A stretch of DNA of 37,783 bases from Actinomycetota bacterium (GCA_011371355.1 DRQR01000111.1:1-37783); one strand, 5' to 3'. Counted from the stretch's first letter, positions 18,395 through 33,080 are shown. A program made the numbers and translations. The notes: generated by a model not told the origin, from the sequence alone.

Positions 18395-19030
18395 TCAGCG
18401 GTCGAGGCCGAGACGGATGGCCTCGACGGCGGCCTGGGCCCGGTCGGAGACGTGGAGCTTCTCGAAGATGCTCGCGAGGTGGTTCTTCACGGTCTTCTGG
18501 GAGATGTAGAGCTCCTCGGCGATCTCCGCCGTGCCGGAGATCCCCCGGGCCAGGAGACGGAGGACCTCTCGCTCTCGAGCGGTGAGGGTGTCGGCGTCCC
18601 CGCCGAGGCGCGCCTCGCGGTGGGCGTCGAGCGCGGCGACGGGATCGTCGGCGTCGATGACCCGCACTCCCGCCCGGGCCGCCCGCACCGCGGCGGCGAG
18701 GTCGTCGAGGGGAGCCGCCTTCGACAGGAAGCACGACGCCCCCGCCTCCCGGGCTCGGCGCCGGTGCTCTTCGTCGGCGTGCATGGTGACGACGACGGTG
18801 GGGGGAGGCTCCGACAGCTCCCGGAGGGCGGCGAGGCCGCTCTTGCCCGGCATCTCGATGTCGAGGAGGAGGACGTCGGGGCGGAGCCGCTCGACGACCT
18901 CGGCGACCCGGCCGCCGTCGGAGACCGTGCCGACCACCTCGATGTCGGGTAGCCCCCCGAGGGCCCGTCGGAGCCCGTCGAGGAGCAGGTGGTGGTCGTC
19001 GGCGATGACGACGCGGATCGGGCCGCTCAT
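18395..19030 (-). CDS. NarL/LuxR-family response regulator
   Basis: MSGPIRVVIADDHHLLLDGLRRAL, VLLLDIEMPGKSG, TAREREVLRLLARGISGTAEIAEELYISQKTVKNHLASIFEKLHV. Confidence 0.93.
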   Translation of the reverse strand: MSGPIRVVIADDHHLLLDGLRRALGGLPDIEVVGTVSDGGRVAEVVERLRPDVLLLDIEMPGKSGLAALRELSEPPPTVVVTMHADEEHRRRAREAGASCFLSKAAPLDDLAAAVRAARAGVRVIDADDPVAALDAHREARLGGDADTLTAREREVLRLLARGISGTAEIAEELYISQKTVKNHLASIFEKLHVSDRAQAAVEAIRLGLDR

Positions 19031-20541
19031 GCCGCCTCCGAGAGGCCGGGTCCCCAACGGAGTCGAACCTCGGTTCCCTCGGGGCCCGAGGTGACCTCGA
19101 AGGTACCGCCGATCTTCGCCGCCCGCTCCCGCATCCCGACGAGTCCGAAGTGTCCGGAGGGCACCTCGTCGGGATCGAAGCCCACGCCGTCGTCGACGAC
19201 GGCGACGTCGCCTCGGTCCCGATCCACCTCGCCGCGGATCGTGATCCGCGTCGCCGCGGCGTGGGCGACGGCGTTGCGGAGGGCTTCGGTGACGATCGCG
19301 GTGACGTGGACCATGTCGGCTTGGCGAGGGGGACGGTGCTCGACGAGCTCGACGACGATCGACGGTCCCTCCGCGTCGACGGCGCCCGCCGCGGCGGCGA
19401 GGGCCTCGGTGAGGCTCGTCGCCCGGAGCGTGCGGAGGTCCTCGACCTTGCGCCGGATGTCCTCGACGATCCTCGTCGCGGTGGCCCGGAGCGCGCCGAG
19501 GTGGGCTTCGAGCTCGTCGTCGCCGGCGGCCTGGAGGGCGACGACGTCGATGCCGAGGCCGAGGGAGGCGACGGCCGGGCCGATGTCGTCGTGGAGCTCC
19601 CGGGCGAGGCGGAGCCGCTCCTCCTCGACGGCCCGGGAGGCGATGCTTCGCAGGAGGAGGATGTTGTCGAAGGCGAGGGCGACGGGACGCAGCATGGTCT
19701 CGATCGTCGGACGGTAGGCGGCGAGGTCCTCGTCGGCCCAGAGGCGGAGCTCGCCCACGCGACGTTCTGCGGTGCCCACGGGGAAGTGCAGTGGCGTTCC
19801 GTCGAGCCCGTCGCCTCGGCGAGCGACGACGACGTCGCCCTCGGCATCGGCGATGCGGAGCTCCGCGGCCGTGAAGGGCACCTGGCGGGCGAGGTCCCGT
19901 AGCGCGGTCCGTCCCACCGAGACCGGGTTGAGTTCGGAGACCTGGGCGAGCTCGGCGAGGCTCGTGAGCAGGTCGTGGGACGCCTCGAGGCGTCGGAGGC
20001 GCTCGAGGTCGACGAGGGAGGCGGCGCGGAGACGGTCGTGGAGGTCCTGTTCCTCGACGAGCACTCGCCGGGTCTGGGAGAAGACCACGACGATGAGGGC
20101 ATAGAACATGAGGAGCTGGAGGTGGGGGGCCGCCAGGGCCGGGGCTCCGGCCCGGGCCGCGTCGACCGCGAGGATGCCCCCGGCGGCGACGACCGCCGCG
20201 GTGGCGCCGGGTACGACCCCGCCCCGGATCGTCGCGTCGTAGATCGGCGCGGCGAGGAGCAGGACGAAGGGGCTCGTGGCCCCGCCGGTGAGCCCGACGG
20301 CGGCGACGACCACCGCCGTGCCCGCCACCGCTGGCCACCACGGCGCGTAGTCGAGGTCGCGGACGACGGCCACGTGGACGGTCGTCGCGTAGCCGACGGC
20401 GAGGACGGCGGCGGCGAAGAGATCCGGGACGGACCCGAGGTCGACCGCGGCGAGGACGAGCCCCACTCCTGCCGCCGCCCAGTTGATCCACAGCAGGACG
20501 CGACGGAGGCGAGCCTCCCAGGTGACGTCGCCGGTGATCAT
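19027..20541 (-). CDS. membrane sensor histidine kinase (HisKA_3 type) with GAF-like region
   Basis: N-terminal TM helices from MITGDVTWEARLRRVLLWINW; RLRLARELHDDIGPAVASLGLGID; C-terminal HATPase ALRNAVAHAAATRI, DDGVGFDPDEVPSGHFGLVGMRERA; ATGA overlap with regulator. Confidence 0.92.
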   Translation of the reverse strand: MITGDVTWEARLRRVLLWINWAAAGVGLVLAAVDLGSVPDLFAAAVLAVGYATTVHVAVVRDLDYAPWWPAVAGTAVVVAAVGLTGGATSPFVLLLAAPIYDATIRGGVVPGATAAVVAAGGILAVDAARAGAPALAAPHLQLLMFYALIVVVFSQTRRVLVEEQDLHDRLRAASLVDLERLRRLEASHDLLTSLAELAQVSELNPVSVGRTALRDLARQVPFTAAELRIADAEGDVVVARRGDGLDGTPLHFPVGTAERRVGELRLWADEDLAAYRPTIETMLRPVALAFDNILLLRSIASRAVEEERLRLARELHDDIGPAVASLGLGIDVVALQAAGDDELEAHLGALRATATRIVEDIRRKVEDLRTLRATSLTEALAAAAGAVDAEGPSIVVELVEHRPPRQADMVHVTAIVTEALRNAVAHAAATRITIRGEVDRDRGDVAVVDDGVGFDPDEVPSGHFGLVGMRERAAKIGGTFEVTSGPEGTEVRLRWGPGLSEAA

Positions 20542-20549
20542 GGTCCGAG

Positions 20550-20559
20550 AGGGTATCGT
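20550..20559. promoter_or_regulatory. overlapping divergent -10 elements (AGGGTATCGT)
   Basis: Plus TATCGT (20554-20559) 6 nt before coaE ATG; minus TACCCT (20550-20555) 8 nt before kinase ATG; they share TA at 20554-20555. Confidence 0.55.
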
Positions 20560-20565
20560 CGTCGG

Positions 20566-21171
20566 ATGGCCTCGCACGGGAATACATCGGCGCCGCCGCG
20601 GGTGGTCCTGAGCGGTGGCATCGGCTCGGGCAAGTCCACGGTCGCCGAGCTGCTCGCCCGACGCGGCTGGCGCGTCGTTGCCGCCGACCGCCTCGGACAC
20701 GAGGTCCTCGAGCCGGGAGGCGAGGCCCACGCCGAGGTGGCTCGCCGCTGGCCGTCGGTCGTCGTCGACGGGCGCATCGACCGGGCCCGGCTCGCCCGGA
20801 TCGTCTTCGCCGATCCCGATGCCCTCGCCGAGCTCGAGGCCCTCACGCATCCGGCCATCGGGCGACGGATTCGCCGGCTCGTGGCCGAGGCCGGTGACGT
20901 CCCCGTCGTCGTCGAGGTGCCCGTCTTGGCCCCCGAGCTCGTCGATCCGACGTGGACGAGGGTGTACGTCGACGCGCCGGAGGAGCTCCGCCTCGCCCGG
21001 GCGGTGGCGCGGGGCGGCGACCCCGACGACGTCCGGCGACGGATGGCCGCCCAGCCCTCGGCGTCGGAGTGGCGGCGGTGGGCCGACCTCGTGATCGAGA
21101 ACCGCGGGAGCCTCGACGACCTCGAGGCGAGCGTCGACGAGCTCGTCGCCGAGCTCGGCCACGCCCGCTGA
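20566..21171 (+). CDS. coaE: dephospho-CoA kinase
   Basis: [57 protein letters not shown]. Confidence 0.93.
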   Translation: MASHGNTSAPPRVVLSGGIGSGKSTVAELLARRGWRVVAADRLGHEVLEPGGEAHAEVARRWPSVVVDGRIDRARLARIVFADPDALAELEALTHPAIGRRIRRLVAEAGDVPVVVEVPVLAPELVDPTWTRVYVDAPEELRLARAVARGGDPDDVRRRMAAQPSASEWRRWADLVIENRGSLDDLEASVDELVAELGHAR

Positions 21172-21185
21172 CCGTCGGCGCTCGA

Positions 21186-21191
21186 TACCAT
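21186..21191 (+). promoter_or_regulatory. candidate leaderless -10 element TACCAT upstream of uvrB
   Basis: TACCAT followed by 7 nt and the GTG start at 21199. Confidence 0.45.
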
Positions 21192-21198
21192 CGAGGCG

Positions 21199-23214
21199 GT
21201 GAAGCCCTTCGTCGTCCACTCGGAGTTCCGGCCGGCCGGCGACCAGCCCGAGGCCATCGCCCGGCTCGCCGAGGGGATCCGGCGCGGGTACCGCTTCCAG
21301 ACGCTCCTCGGCATCACCGGTTCGGGGAAGTCGGCGACGATCGCCTGGACGATCGAGCAGGTGCAGAAGCCGACCCTCGTCATCGCCCCGAACAAGGCCC
21401 TCGCCGCCCAGCTCGCGAACGAGTTCCGTCAGTTCTTCCCCGACAACCGGGTGGAGTACTTCGTGAGCTACTACGACTACTACCAGCCGGAGGCCTACAT
21501 CCCCTCCACCGACACCTACATCGAGAAGGAGTCGACGATGAACGACGAGATCGATCGGCTCCGTCACTCGGCCACCGCGGCGCTCCTCACCCGCCGGGAC
21601 GTCATCATCGTCGCCTCGGTGTCGGCGATCTACGGGCTCGGCTCGCCCGAGCAGTACGAGGGTCAGCTCCTCCGGCTCGTACGCGGGGTCGAGTATCCCC
21701 TCGACGCGGCGGTTCGCCGCCTCGTCGACATCCAGTACGAGCGGAACGAGGTGAACCTGGTCCGGGGACGATTCCGGGTCAAGGGCGACACCCTCGAGGT
21801 CTTCCCCGCCTACGAGGAGACGATCCTGCGGGTCGAGTACTGGGGCGACGAGGTGGAGCGCATCCTCCGGATGAACCCGGTGACCGGCGAGGTCGTCGAG
21901 GAGCTCGACGAGGCCTGGGTCTATCCGGCGACCCACTACGTCACCTCCCGGGACCGGATCGAGCGGGCCCTGGAGGGCATCGAGGCCGAGCTCGCCGAAC
22001 GCCTCGACGAGCTCGAGCGGCGAGGCAAGCTCCTCGAGGCCCAGCGCCTCCGGATGCGGACCTCCTACGACCTGGAGATGCTCCGGGAGATCGGGATCTG
22101 CACCGGGATCGAGAACTACTCCCGTCATCTCGACGGGCGGCGACCCGGGGAGCCGCCCTACACCCTCCTCGACTACTTTCCCGACGACTACCTGACCGTG
22201 ATCGACGAGTCCCACGTGACGATTCCCCAGCTCCGCGGCCAGTACGCCGGGGACCGCTCCCGCAAGGAGACCCTCGTCGAGCACGGCTTCCGCCTCCCCT
22301 CCGCCCTCGACAATCGGCCCCTCACCTTCGACGAGTGGCTGGAGCGGACGAACCAGGTGATCCTCCTGTCGGCGACGCCCGCGGCCTGGGAGCTCGAGGT
22401 CTCCGAGCAGGTCGTCGAGCAGATCATCCGTCCCACCGGGCTCGTCGATCCCGAGGTCGTGGTCCGGCCGACGAGAGGACAGATCGACGACCTCCTCGAC
22501 GAGGTGCGTCGGCGGGCCGAAGCCGACGAGCGGGTGCTCGTGACGACCCTGACGAAGAAGATGGCCGAGGACCTCACCGACTATCTCCTCGAGCTCGGGG
22601 TGCGGGCCCGCTATCTCCACAGCGACATCGACACCCTCGAGCGGGTCCAGATCCTCCGCGACCTTCGCCTCGGGGAGTACGACGTCCTCGTCGGGGTCAA
22701 CCTCCTGCGGGAGGGCCTCGACCTCCCCGAGGTGTCCCTCGTCGCGATCCTCGACGCCGACAAGGAGGGGTTCCTCCGTTCGGAGACGAGCCTCGTCCAG
22801 ACGATCGGCCGCGCCGCCCGGAACGTCGAGGGCATGGTGATCATGTACGCCGACGAGGTCACCGACTCGATGCGTCGTGCCCTCGACGAGACGAACCGGC
22901 GACGGATGCGCCAGCTCGCCTACAACGAGGAGCACGGCATCGATCCCCAGACGGTACGGAAACGGATCTCGGACATCCTCGAGCTCGTCCGGACCGCCGA
23001 GGAGGCCCCGGCGCCCGCCCGGCGGGCCAGGGAGCTTCGCCGCCGGGAGCCCCTCCACCTCGACGTCCCCGACCTGCGTCGGCTCATCCAGAGCCTCGAG
23101 GAGGAGATGCACGAGGCGGCCGCCGAGCTGCGCTTCGAGTACGCCGCGCGGCTACGAGACGAGATCGAGGACCTCAAGCGGGAGCTCCGCGACCTCGTCG
23201 AGGCCGCCGGCTGA
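21199..23214 (+). CDS. uvrB: excinuclease ABC subunit B
   Basis: [71 protein letters not shown]-terminal UVR motif. Confidence 0.97.
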   Translation: MKPFVVHSEFRPAGDQPEAIARLAEGIRRGYRFQTLLGITGSGKSATIAWTIEQVQKPTLVIAPNKALAAQLANEFRQFFPDNRVEYFVSYYDYYQPEAYIPSTDTYIEKESTMNDEIDRLRHSATAALLTRRDVIIVASVSAIYGLGSPEQYEGQLLRLVRGVEYPLDAAVRRLVDIQYERNEVNLVRGRFRVKGDTLEVFPAYEETILRVEYWGDEVERILRMNPVTGEVVEELDEAWVYPATHYVTSRDRIERALEGIEAELAERLDELERRGKLLEAQRLRMRTSYDLEMLREIGICTGIENYSRHLDGRRPGEPPYTLLDYFPDDYLTVIDESHVTIPQLRGQYAGDRSRKETLVEHGFRLPSALDNRPLTFDEWLERTNQVILLSATPAAWELEVSEQVVEQIIRPTGLVDPEVVVRPTRGQIDDLLDEVRRRAEADERVLVTTLTKKMAEDLTDYLLELGVRARYLHSDIDTLERVQILRDLRLGEYDVLVGVNLLREGLDLPEVSLVAILDADKEGFLRSETSLVQTIGRAARNVEGMVIMYADEVTDSMRRALDETNRRRMRQLAYNEEHGIDPQTVRKRISDILELVRTAEEAPAPARRARELRRREPLHLDVPDLRRLIQSLEEEMHEAAAELRFEYAARLRDEIEDLKRELRDLVEAAG

Positions 23215-23267
23215 CAGCCGTCGCGGGTCGGTACACTCGCCGGATCGGACGCAACCACGGACCCATC

Positions 23268-26066
<2,799 letters not shown>

Positions 26067-26084
<18 letters not shown>

Positions 26085-27212
26085 GACGACGCGGCGGGCC
26101 ACCGTGGCGACGAGGGCGACGAGCATCACGTTGCGGATCGCGAGGCCGACGGCCCAGAGAGGCCGGGCCGGGTACCAGTAGACGAGGAGCACCGTGGTGA
26201 CCGTCGCCACGAGCCATGCGACGAGGAGGATCCGCCGCCGCCGGAAGAAGGCGACGAAGGGCGTGGGCCAGAAGAGGAACTGGGCCGACAGCAGGGGACT
26301 GGCGAGGAGGAGGGCGAGGACGGCGAGGGCGACGAGACGGGGTGTGGCGCTTCGCCGACAGGGACGGCGGAGGGCGACGAGGAGCGGGACCGCGGCGGTG
26401 ATCCCGAGGAGGGCTTCGGCGCCGACGGCCCATCGACCGACCGAGACGTAGGTCGCGCCGGCGACGCCGAGCAGTCCCGGCTCGCGCCCCGCGAGATGGC
26501 GAGCGACGAGGACGAGGGACCCGATCATCGTCTCGACGTGGATCCCGTCGAAGCTCCGGCCCGTTCGGAACCCGGGGAGGAGGGAGAGGAGTCCGAGACC
26601 GACGACGGTGCCGACGACGACGAGGACGGCTCGGCGGCGCCGTCCTCGCCACCAGTCGAGGATCTCGAGGACGACCGGCCATCCCTTCGCGCCGATGCCC
26701 ACGATCGTCGCGCCGAGGGCGAGTCGGTCCCGTCCGGCGAGGACGGCCCAGAGGGCGGTGGTCGCGGCGAGGACGGGGACGGCGTCGAGCCGGAACAACA
26801 CGAGAGGGAAGAGGGGAGTGGCGACGAGGAGCCACCGGGTCGACGCCGCGGGATCCTCGACCCGGCGGGCCACGGCGTCGACCACCGCGGCGGTGAGCAC
26901 GAGGAGCGGCGCGGTCACCGCGGCGTAGGCGACGGCCGGAGGCATGCCGGTGAGCTCACCGAGCGCCCAACCGGCGAAGAGGGGGAGGAGCATGACCGGG
27001 AGGTGCTCGAGGACGGCGTCGACGTACGGCATCCCGCCGGCGACGATCGCGTCGACCCGGTCTCGGTAGATCGTCGGATCGGCGTGGAGGACGGTGTTCA
27101 CGCCGAGGGCATCGCCGGCACCCACCGCGAGGGCGATCGCGAAGAGGAACGCCGCGGCGACGAGCGTCGCGGCGAGGAGGACCGGCCGACGGGTCGGGAG
27201 GGTGCCCGGCAT
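26067..27212 (-). CDS. polytopic membrane protein, GT87/DUF2029-like mannosyltransferase candidate
   Basis: Multiple TM helices; [39 protein letters not shown] and [20 protein letters not shown] resemble GT-C/GT87 proteins; 18-nt convergent overlap with uvrA. Confidence 0.6.
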
Positions 27213-27220
27213 CGTCGGAG

Positions 27221-27230
27221 ACCTTAGAGT
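27221..27230. promoter_or_regulatory. overlapping divergent -10 elements (ACCTTAGAGT)
   Basis: Minus TAAGGT (27221-27226) 8 nt before ATG at 27212; plus TAGAGT (27225-27230) upstream of methyltransferase; shared TA at 27225-27226. Confidence 0.5.
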
Positions 27231-27268
27231 GCGACGAGGAGCGCCCCGAGGACCTCGGAGATCGAGCC

Positions 27269-28009
27269 GTGACCACCTCGCCGATCGAGAGCTGGGACGA
27301 GATCGCCGAGTGGTGGCGGTCGGAGGTCGCCGACGATCCCCTCTTCGACGAGCAGGTCCGCCCCCTCCTCGACGAGCTGCTTCCCCGAGAGGTCGACTAC
27401 GCCCTCGACCTGGGCTGCGGGGAGGGTCGGCTCCTTCCCCTGCTCGCCCGTCGGGCCGACGTCGCCGTGGGTGTCGAGGAGGCGCCGCGCCTCGCCCGGT
27501 GGGCGGTGGAACGGGGACCGGTGGTCCGGGCGATCCTGCCGCGCCTCGACTGGGTCCGGGACGGCACGATCGCCCTCGCCGTGGCCGTCTACGTTCTCGA
27601 TCTCCTCGACGATGCCGGGACCTTCTTCGTCGAGACCGCCCGGGTCGTCCGTCCCGGGGGCTTCCTCGTCGTGGTCGTCAACCATCCCGTGTTCACCCCC
27701 GACGACGCCGCGCCCGTGGTCGACGCCGACGGGGAGGTCCTCTGGCGGTGGGGTGGGTACTTCGCCACCGGGGTGAGCGACCAGCCGGCCGGGGAGCGAA
27801 CGGTCAGGTTCCACCACCGCCCGCTCGGGGTCCTCCTCACCGAGGCGGCGCAGGCGGGATGGTGCCTCGAGACCCTCGTCGAAGTCCCCCTCGGGCCGGG
27901 GACCGTCGCCCGTCACCCGGGGTACCGCGGGCAGGAGCAGATCCCGAGGATCCTGGCGGTTCGATGGCGGCGGACCGATTCAAGGAATCCTCCAGGGACG
28001 CCGATGTGA
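27269..28009 (+). CDS. class I SAM-dependent methyltransferase
   Basis: VDYALDLGCGEGRLLPLLARRADVAVGVEEAPRLARWA (motif I), VLDLLDDAGTFFVETARVVRPGGFLVVVVNHPVF. Confidence 0.85.
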   Translation: MTTSPIESWDEIAEWWRSEVADDPLFDEQVRPLLDELLPREVDYALDLGCGEGRLLPLLARRADVAVGVEEAPRLARWAVERGPVVRAILPRLDWVRDGTIALAVAVYVLDLLDDAGTFFVETARVVRPGGFLVVVVNHPVFTPDDAAPVVDADGEVLWRWGGYFATGVSDQPAGERTVRFHHRPLGVLLTEAAQAGWCLETLVEVPLGPGTVARHPGYRGQEQIPRILAVRWRRTDSRNPPGTPM

Positions 28010-28033
28010 AGGGGGAGCGAACGAGGAGCGTCC

Positions 28034-28261
28034 TTGCAGCACCATCTCGTCTCCTTCGAGTACGGACTCGGCGCCGTCTGGGGCTACGTGGCCGCCCCGT
28101 CGGCGGAGGAGATCCTCGCCGCCGCCCCGGAGGTGGACGTCCACGACGAGCCGCCGGTCTGGTTCGAGCCGGAGGACCTCGAGCGGCTCCGCCGCCGCAC
28201 GATCGTCCTCGAGGACGGCAGCGTCGTGGACTCCCTGCTCCACCGCGGTCCTCGCTACTGA
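28034..28261 (+). CDS. small protein of unknown function
   Basis: TTG start after GAGGAGCG; MQHHLVSFEYGLGAVWGYVAAPSAEEILAAAPEVDVHDEPPVWFEPEDLERLRRRTIVLEDGSVVDSLLHRGPRY. Confidence 0.6.
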   Translation: MQHHLVSFEYGLGAVWGYVAAPSAEEILAAAPEVDVHDEPPVWFEPEDLERLRRRTIVLEDGSVVDSLLHRGPRY

Positions 28262-28267
28262 GCGGCC

Positions 28268-28294
28268 GGCGCCCCTCGATCCGCCGAGGGCGCC
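28268..28294 (+). terminator. hairpin between small ORF and uvrC
   Basis: GGCGCCCCTCG-ATCCGC-CGAGGGCGCC: 10-bp stem with one bulged C, followed 3 nt later by TACACT. Confidence 0.5.
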
Positions 28295-28297
28295 CGA

Positions 28298-28303
28298 TAC
28301 ACT
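28298..28303 (+). promoter_or_regulatory. candidate leaderless -10 element TACACT upstream of uvrC
   Basis: TACACT followed by 7 nt and the GTG start at 28311. Confidence 0.45.
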
Positions 28304-28310
28304 TCGCCGG

Positions 28311-30140
28311 GTGGAGCGTCCCCGGCCCTCGGAGATCCCCGACCGTCCCGGCGTCTACCTCTTCCGGGACCGTCACGGCGCGGTGCTCTACGTCGGGAAG
28401 GCCCGGTCGCTCCGGAAGCGGATCCCGAACTACTTCGCGAGCGAGCTCCCACCCCGGACGCGGGCGATGATGGAGGTCGCGGCATCGGTGGAGTGGATCC
28501 TCACCGAGACCGAGGTGGCGGCGATCATGGTGGAGTACGCCCTCGTCCAGGAGCACCGACCCCGGTACAACATCCGGCTCCGGGACGACAAGAGCTTCCC
28601 CCATCTCGCGATCACCGTCGACGACGAGTGGCCCCGGGCCCAGATCGTCCGGGGGCGGAAGCGGCGGGGGGTCGCCTACTTCGGTCCCTACGCGCACGCC
28701 CACGCCATCCGGGACACCCTCGATCGGCTCCTCCGAACCTTCCCCCTCCGCACCTGTTCGGATGCGAAGTTCCGTCGGCACGTCGCCCAGGGGCGTCCGT
28801 GCCTGCTCTACCACATCGAACGCTGCGCCGGTCCGTGCATCGGGGCCGTCGACCCGGAGACCTACGCCGAGTACGTCGAGGGGCTCGGCGAGTTCCTCTC
28901 GGGCCGCACCGGGCCGGTCCTCGAGCGGCTCGAGTCCGAGATGCGGGCGGCGGCCGACCGCCGGGAGTACGAGTTGGCCGCCCGGCTCCGGGACCAGCTC
29001 GCCTCGGTACGGCTCGCGACCGAGACCCAGGAGCTCGTGACCGAACGGCCGGAGGACTTCGACGTCCTCGCGGTGGCCGGCGACGACCTCGAGGTCGGGG
29101 TCGCGGTGCTCAGGATCCGGCACGGTCGGGTCGTCGGGCGAACGACGATGGTCGTCGACCGGGTGGAGGACGTCTCCGAGGAGGGCCTCGTCGCCACCCT
29201 GCTCCTCCAGCTCTACGGCGCGACGTCCCCTCCCCGGCTCGTGCTCGTCCCCGCGGCGCCCGCCGACGAGGCGATCGTCGAGTGGCTCGCCGCCCGCCGG
29301 GGCGGGAGGGTGGAGGTGCGGGTGCCGCGGCGAGGGGCGAAGCGTCGGATCATGGAGACGGCCACCGAGAACGCCGCCGACGAGCTCGCTCGGCACCGCC
29401 TGCGGCGGGCGAGCGACCACAACGCCCGGGCCCGGGCCCTCGAGGCGCTCCAGCGCCATCTCGAGCTTCCCGAGCCCCCGCTCCGGATCGAGTGTTTCGA
29501 CGTCTCGACGATCCAGGGACGCCAGACGGTCGCCTCGATGGTGGTGTTCGAGGACGGCCTGCCCCGCCGCAGCGACTACCGGCGTTTCCGGATCCGCACC
29601 GTCGAGGGGCAGGACGACTTCGCGGCCATGGCCGAGGCCGTCCGACGGCGCTTCCGGGCCTATCTCGAGGAACGGGAACGACCCGCCGGCGGCCGCGGCC
29701 GCTTCGCCTACCCGCCGTCGCTCCTCGTCGTCGACGGCGGCGCCGGCCAGCTCTCCAGCACCCTGGCCGTCCTCGACGAACTCGGTCTCGAGATCCCCGC
29801 GGTGGGGCTCGCCAAGCGGCTCGAGGAGGTCTACCTGCCCGGTCGGTCGGAGCCGGTTCGGATCCCCAGGGGGGACGACGCCCTCTACCTCCTCCAACGG
29901 GTTCGCGACGAGGCGCACCGCTTCGCCGTCTCCTACCACCGACGGCTCCGCTCGAAGCGCATGGTCGACTCGGTGCTCGACGAGGTCCCGGGGGTCGGAC
30001 CCCGGCGCAAGCGGCTGCTCCTCCGGCGATTCGGTTCCCTGCGGCGTCTCCGGGAGGCCGACGTCGACGCCCTCGCCGACGTCGTGCCGAGGCGGGTGGC
30101 CGAGGACCTCCATGCCGCGCTCCACGGGACGTCGCGATGA
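28311..30140 (+). CDS. uvrC: excinuclease ABC subunit C
   Basis: GIY-YIG region PGVYLFRDRHGAVLYVGKARSLRKRIPNYF; IECFDVSTIQGRQTVASMVVFEDG; SVLDEVPGVGPRRKRLLLRRFGS. Confidence 0.97.
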   Translation: MERPRPSEIPDRPGVYLFRDRHGAVLYVGKARSLRKRIPNYFASELPPRTRAMMEVAASVEWILTETEVAAIMVEYALVQEHRPRYNIRLRDDKSFPHLAITVDDEWPRAQIVRGRKRRGVAYFGPYAHAHAIRDTLDRLLRTFPLRTCSDAKFRRHVAQGRPCLLYHIERCAGPCIGAVDPETYAEYVEGLGEFLSGRTGPVLERLESEMRAAADRREYELAARLRDQLASVRLATETQELVTERPEDFDVLAVAGDDLEVGVAVLRIRHGRVVGRTTMVVDRVEDVSEEGLVATLLLQLYGATSPPRLVLVPAAPADEAIVEWLAARRGGRVEVRVPRRGAKRRIMETATENAADELARHRLRRASDHNARARALEALQRHLELPEPPLRIECFDVSTIQGRQTVASMVVFEDGLPRRSDYRRFRIRTVEGQDDFAAMAEAVRRRFRAYLEERERPAGGRGRFAYPPSLLVVDGGAGQLSSTLAVLDELGLEIPAVGLAKRLEEVYLPGRSEPVRIPRGDDALYLLQRVRDEAHRFAVSYHRRLRSKRMVDSVLDEVPGVGPRRKRLLLRRFGSLRRLREADVDALADVVPRRVAEDLHAALHGTSR

Positions 30141-31001
30141 GCGCCTCGCTCCACGTCGTCATCGTCACCGGGATGTCGGGCGCCGGCCGGTCGAGGGCGG
30201 CGAAGGCGCTCGAGGACCTCGGGTACTTCGTCGTCGACAACATCCCTCCGACGGTCGTGGGCCAGGTCGTCGACCACGCCGCGGGCGAGGGGCTCCGGTC
30301 CCGGATCGCGATCGTCCTCGACAGTCGGGGTGGGTTGACCTACGAGGACCTCGAGCACGTCCTCCGGGGCCTCCACGGCCGGGGGTTCACCACCACGGTG
30401 CTGTACCTCGACGCCGACGACGCGACCCTGATCCGCCGCTACGAGGAGGCACGGCGCCCGCACCCCGCCGAGGGTGCGACCCTCGCAGCGTCGATCGCCG
30501 GGGAGCGTCGGGCCCTCGAGGAGATCCGAGGCGCGGCCGACATCATCATCGACACCTCGGAGCTCACGGTCCACGACCTCGGGCGTCGGATCCGCTCGGC
30601 CTTCGCGGCGAACGTCCCGGCCGCCACGATGCGGGTCGACGTCACGTCCTTCGGGTTCAAGCACGGCGTGCCCCGGGTCGTCGACCTCCTCTTCGACGCC
30701 CGATTCCTCCCGAATCCCCACTGGGTGCCCGAGCTGCGGCCCCTCACCGGCCGCGACCGGGAGGTTCGCGACTACGTGCTGGGCCAGGAGGATGCCGTCG
30801 AATTCCTCGGCCGGATCACCGACCTCCTCGACTTCCTCGTCCCTCGGTACGTCGCCGAGGGGAAGTCCTACCTCACCATCGGGGTGGGTTGCACCGGCGG
30901 TCGGCATCGCTCGGTGGTCCTCGCCGACGCGATCGGGGCGCATCTGCGCGACCGCGGGGTCGAGGTGACCGTCCACCACCGCGACGCGGGGCTCGACGAC
31001 G

Positions 31002-31021
<20 letters not shown>
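30137..31021 (+). CDS. rapZ: RNase adapter / nucleotide-binding protein RapZ
   Basis: VIVTGMSGAGRSRAAKALEDLGYFVVDNIPP; VTSFGFKHGVPRVVDLLFDARFLPNPHWVPELRPLTGRD; IGVGCTGGRHRSVVLAD. Confidence 0.95.
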
Positions 31022-33079
<2,058 letters not shown>

Positions 33080-33080
33080 C

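Noticed and set aside
18395-20587. 730-aa minus ORF suggesting a large response-regulator fusion
   Set aside because: The N-terminal part is a frame-shifted reading of the histidine kinase gene; the true regulator starts at ATG 19030.
19027-23112. 1361-aa minus ORF suggesting a giant kinase
   Set aside because: The extension beyond 20541 is antisense to coaE/uvrB; a credible start and promoter exist at 20541.
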